DNA of 64,000 nt from Scybalousia_A sp964542225 (GTDB taxonomy: Bacteria > Bacteroidota > Bacteroidia > Bacteroidales > P3), in contig CAZITO010000002.1 of the NCBI GenBank assembly GCA_964542225.1, forward strand, positions 1 to 64,000, written 5' to 3'. The notes below the pieces were generated by a model, which was not told where the DNA came from, did no database searches, and saw only the letters and a list, made by a program, of their open reading frames with translations. Shown here piece after piece: positions 62,391 through 64,000 of this stretch; the stretch's first letter is position 1, and each line of letters opens with the position of its first letter. The translations under genes and the position numbers were made by a program.

Positions 62391-62432
62391 AAATTTCAGG
62401 CATAGGTTATAAAACTTATGCCTGAAATTTTT
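62391..62432. terminator. Bidirectional terminator after pepE
   Basis: AAATTTCAGGCATA (62391-62404) pairs perfectly with TATGCCTGAAATTT (62417-62430). AT-rich tails lie on both sides, so it can end pepE and the leftward fragment beside it. Confidence 0.8.
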
Positions 62433-62641
62433 AAATACAAATTAAAGTTACATTTATTGAAAGAAAGACATCCGTTGCTCCCTATGATAAACACACAATT
62501 TTCTTTTTTCTTGTCCATATCCTTAAAATTCTTATGAACATACTCCATTATCAACTTATCTTGTGTCTTGGTAGTAGAACAAGATAATAACAATACCATT
62601 ACACTAAAAATCAATATTATATATTCTATAAACTTCTGCAT
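62396..62641 (-). pseudogene. Truncated inverted copy of the small thioredoxin-like lipoprotein gene
   Basis: The first 60 residues or so (MQKFIEYIILIFSVMVLLLS onward to SNGCLS) are nearly identical to the gene at 60598. The CxxC is broken (CLSF), and the rest is unrelated sequence reading into the pepE terminator. It is part of the 309-bp inverted duplication and has no promoter of its own in the copied segment. Confidence 0.75.
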
Positions 62642-62763
62642 AACCGTTTTCTTTTTTTATTCCATCACAGTTTAATAAAATTCCTTCTTTCAAAACCATA
62701 TTATTTTTAAGCACAAATGCCCTATCCCTTCTTATTTTGGTTTCTCTTATAAAGTTGAAATCC
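62455..62763 (-). repeat. 309-bp duplicated segment, copy 2 (inverted)
   Basis: Reverse complement of 60476-60784, with identical length and few substitutions. The copy begins and ends sharply, with unrelated AT-rich DNA on both sides. The remaining 62764-62837 shows nothing notable. Confidence 0.85.
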
Positions 62764-62837
62764 TAAATAAAAACACCTACCAAATATTTTCAAAGAAATA
62801 TTTGATTTATTAAATAAAAATATTATTTCTACTTATT

Positions 62838-64000
62838 CTATTGCTTGACTAAAGAGGTAAAAGTAAAGCCTCGTTGCTCAAAATTTTTGAATTGGTCATA
62901 ACTACTCGCGGCAGGAGAAAGCAACACACTACTACCCTTTTTTGCCTTTTGCTTTGCCCAATTCACTATTTTTTGCCAATCGTTGCTTATAATACAATCA
63001 AAATCTTTGTTTTCTCCGCTTATTATTTGAAACATACGCTCTCCGGCTTTGCCAACAAAAGCAATATGCTTTATATTATAGTCTTTAACTATATTTTTTA
63101 AAGGCGAGTAATCTATTCCTCTATCCATACCTCCAAGTATCAAAACAGATACATTTCCCAAAGAATTCAGAGCCGCCAATGTGGCTTGGGGGATAGTGGA
63201 AATACTGTCGTTATAATAATCCACCCCCTCTATATTTGCAACAAATTGCAACCTATGTTCCAACCCCTTGAAATTTACGGCTGTATCTACGGCTTTTTGC
63301 AAAGAAAATTTGCCCAATGCGTCCACAACTTTTAAAGAAGCAAGTATATTCAATTTATTGTGTTCTCCCTTTAAATACTTGGGAGCAGGATATATATAAT
63401 CAACAAGAGAAAACCTTTTCAAATGACCGCAAAGAGAGTTTTTTTCAATGTATATTTTAATTTCCTCATCCTCGCCATTGTAAATAAAATAATCGTCTTT
63501 AGTTCCATATTTACAAAGATTTAGTTTGGTTTGTTTATAATCTTCATACGATAAATAATGGTCAAGGTGTTCCTCGTATATGTTTAACAATACCGAAATA
63601 AAAGGCGAACAGGTTATATGCTCTAATTGATGACAAGAAAGTTCCAAAACTATTATTGTATTTTCTTTTATTTGGTCAAATATATCAAAAAAAGGAATTC
63701 CTATATTACCGGCAAGTATTACATCTGTTGTTTGGTCTTTCAGTATTTGATACGTTAAGGTGGAGGTAGTGCTTTTCCCTTTTGTACCACTTATACCAAC
63801 GGACTGCCTATGAAACAAACGAAGAAAATAATCACACTGGTTGGTAAGTTTGTTTTTGTCTATATCACTTAAATCTTTGGTGGCTATGCCCGGAGTTAAA
63901 AAAATAATATCGCTTTGCCTGTCTATTTCTTTATAATCTTGCACCAAACAATAACAAATATTGTTTTTTTGCCTATAAGGTTGCAAAGTTTGAATATTTT
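62838..64000 (-). CDS. murD: UDP-N-acetylmuramoylalanine--D-glutamate ligase, C-terminal part (runs off the window)
   Basis: At least 386 residues are visible, and the frame stays open to the window edge, so about 60 N-terminal residues are missing. The Mur ligase ATP loop is GISGTKGKSTTS, followed by LAGNIGIPFFD, ELSCHQLEHI, NIYEEHLDHYLSYEDY, GLEHRLQFV, YNDSISTIPQATLAAL and LILGGMDRGIDY. It adds D-glutamate to UDP-MurNAc-L-alanine in cytoplasmic peptidoglycan synthesis. The spacing of the motifs is normal and no lesion is seen. Confidence 0.9.
   Translation of the reverse strand, partial: NIQTLQPYRQKNNICYCLVQDYKEIDRQSDIIFLTPGIATKDLSDIDKNKLTNQCDYFLRLFHRQSVGISGTKGKSTTSTLTYQILKDQTTDVILAGNIGIPFFDIFDQIKENTIIVLELSCHQLEHITCSPFISVLLNIYEEHLDHYLSYEDYKQTKLNLCKYGTKDDYFIYNGEDEEIKIYIEKNSLCGHLKRFSLVDYIYPAPKYLKGEHNKLNILASLKVVDALGKFSLQKAVDTAVNFKGLEHRLQFVANIEGVDYYNDSISTIPQATLAALNSLGNVSVLILGGMDRGIDYSPLKNIVKDYNIKHIAFVGKAGERMFQIISGENKDFDCIISNDWQKIVNWAKQKAKKGSSVLLSPAASSYDQFKNFEQRGFTFTSLVKQ

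Noticed and set aside
1..64000. CRISPR arrays, tRNA and rRNA genes
   Set aside because: No regularly spaced direct repeats and no tRNA- or rRNA-like sequence were noticed on reading either strand; the element is inserted in a protein gene rather than a tRNA.

Overview
The window is Bacteroidota, most likely Bacteroidales. The chromosomal backbone is AT-rich and Shine-Dalgarno-poor. Promoters carry the Bacteroides -7 box TAnnTTTG, often with TTTG about 20 nt upstream. The backbone also encodes a GldA-like ABC ATPase and a 3991-residue surface protein ending in a type IX secretion (T9SS) sorting domain.

Layout. Positions 1-6.9 kb are backbone: an SGNH esterase, a gldA-like ATPase, a large M16 zinc peptidase, a comF-like gene, and a riboswitch-like leader in front of a decayed restriction-modification (R-M) locus. 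At 6879-6887 a DUF262/HNH gene is cut. Its other half resumes in the same reading phase at 41994-42002, so about 35.1 kb (6883-41997) is an inserted element, with TTATnTTTG at both junctions (the TAnnTTTG core of CTnDOT-type sites). From 42.7 kb the backbone resumes: Hsp20, a secreted protein, an ECF sigma factor/membrane protein/lipoprotein cluster, the giant T9SS protein, decayed lipoprotein genes with a 309-bp inverted duplication, pepE and partial murD.

The inserted element is a defence island built from two related mobilizable modules. The left module (about 6.9-21.9 kb) holds an invertase remnant, a 193-bp invertible segment, a broken PLD-helicase next to an intact Eco57I-type methylase, an unknown gene, a Gabija pair (gajA/gajB) and an AbiE toxin-antitoxin pair. 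The right module (about 21.9-42.0 kb) holds integrases, a Fic protein, two excisionase-like genes, a mobilization region (probable oriT, mobC-like gene, relaxase with a nonsense codon), an intact tyrosine invertase, a second 193-bp invertible segment, a complete type III R-M system and a two-gene reverse-transcriptase defence system (DRT3-like).

The main discovery candidates are: (i) two phase-variation switches with perfect 16- and 19-bp inverted repeats in front of two R-M systems, apparently served by one surviving invertase; (ii) a structured RNA candidate just after the second RT gene with CACACACA in a hairpin loop, as expected for a DRT3 template RNA; (iii) a conserved structured non-coding element present in both modules; (iv) AT-rich blocks confined to the specificity regions of both methylases, suggesting target-domain replacement; and (v) a possible attenuator or riboswitch upstream of the disrupted R-M locus. 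Several lesions (frameshifted integrases, relaxase stop codon, dead restriction helicase) suggest the island is now largely fixed while much of its defence cargo is intact.
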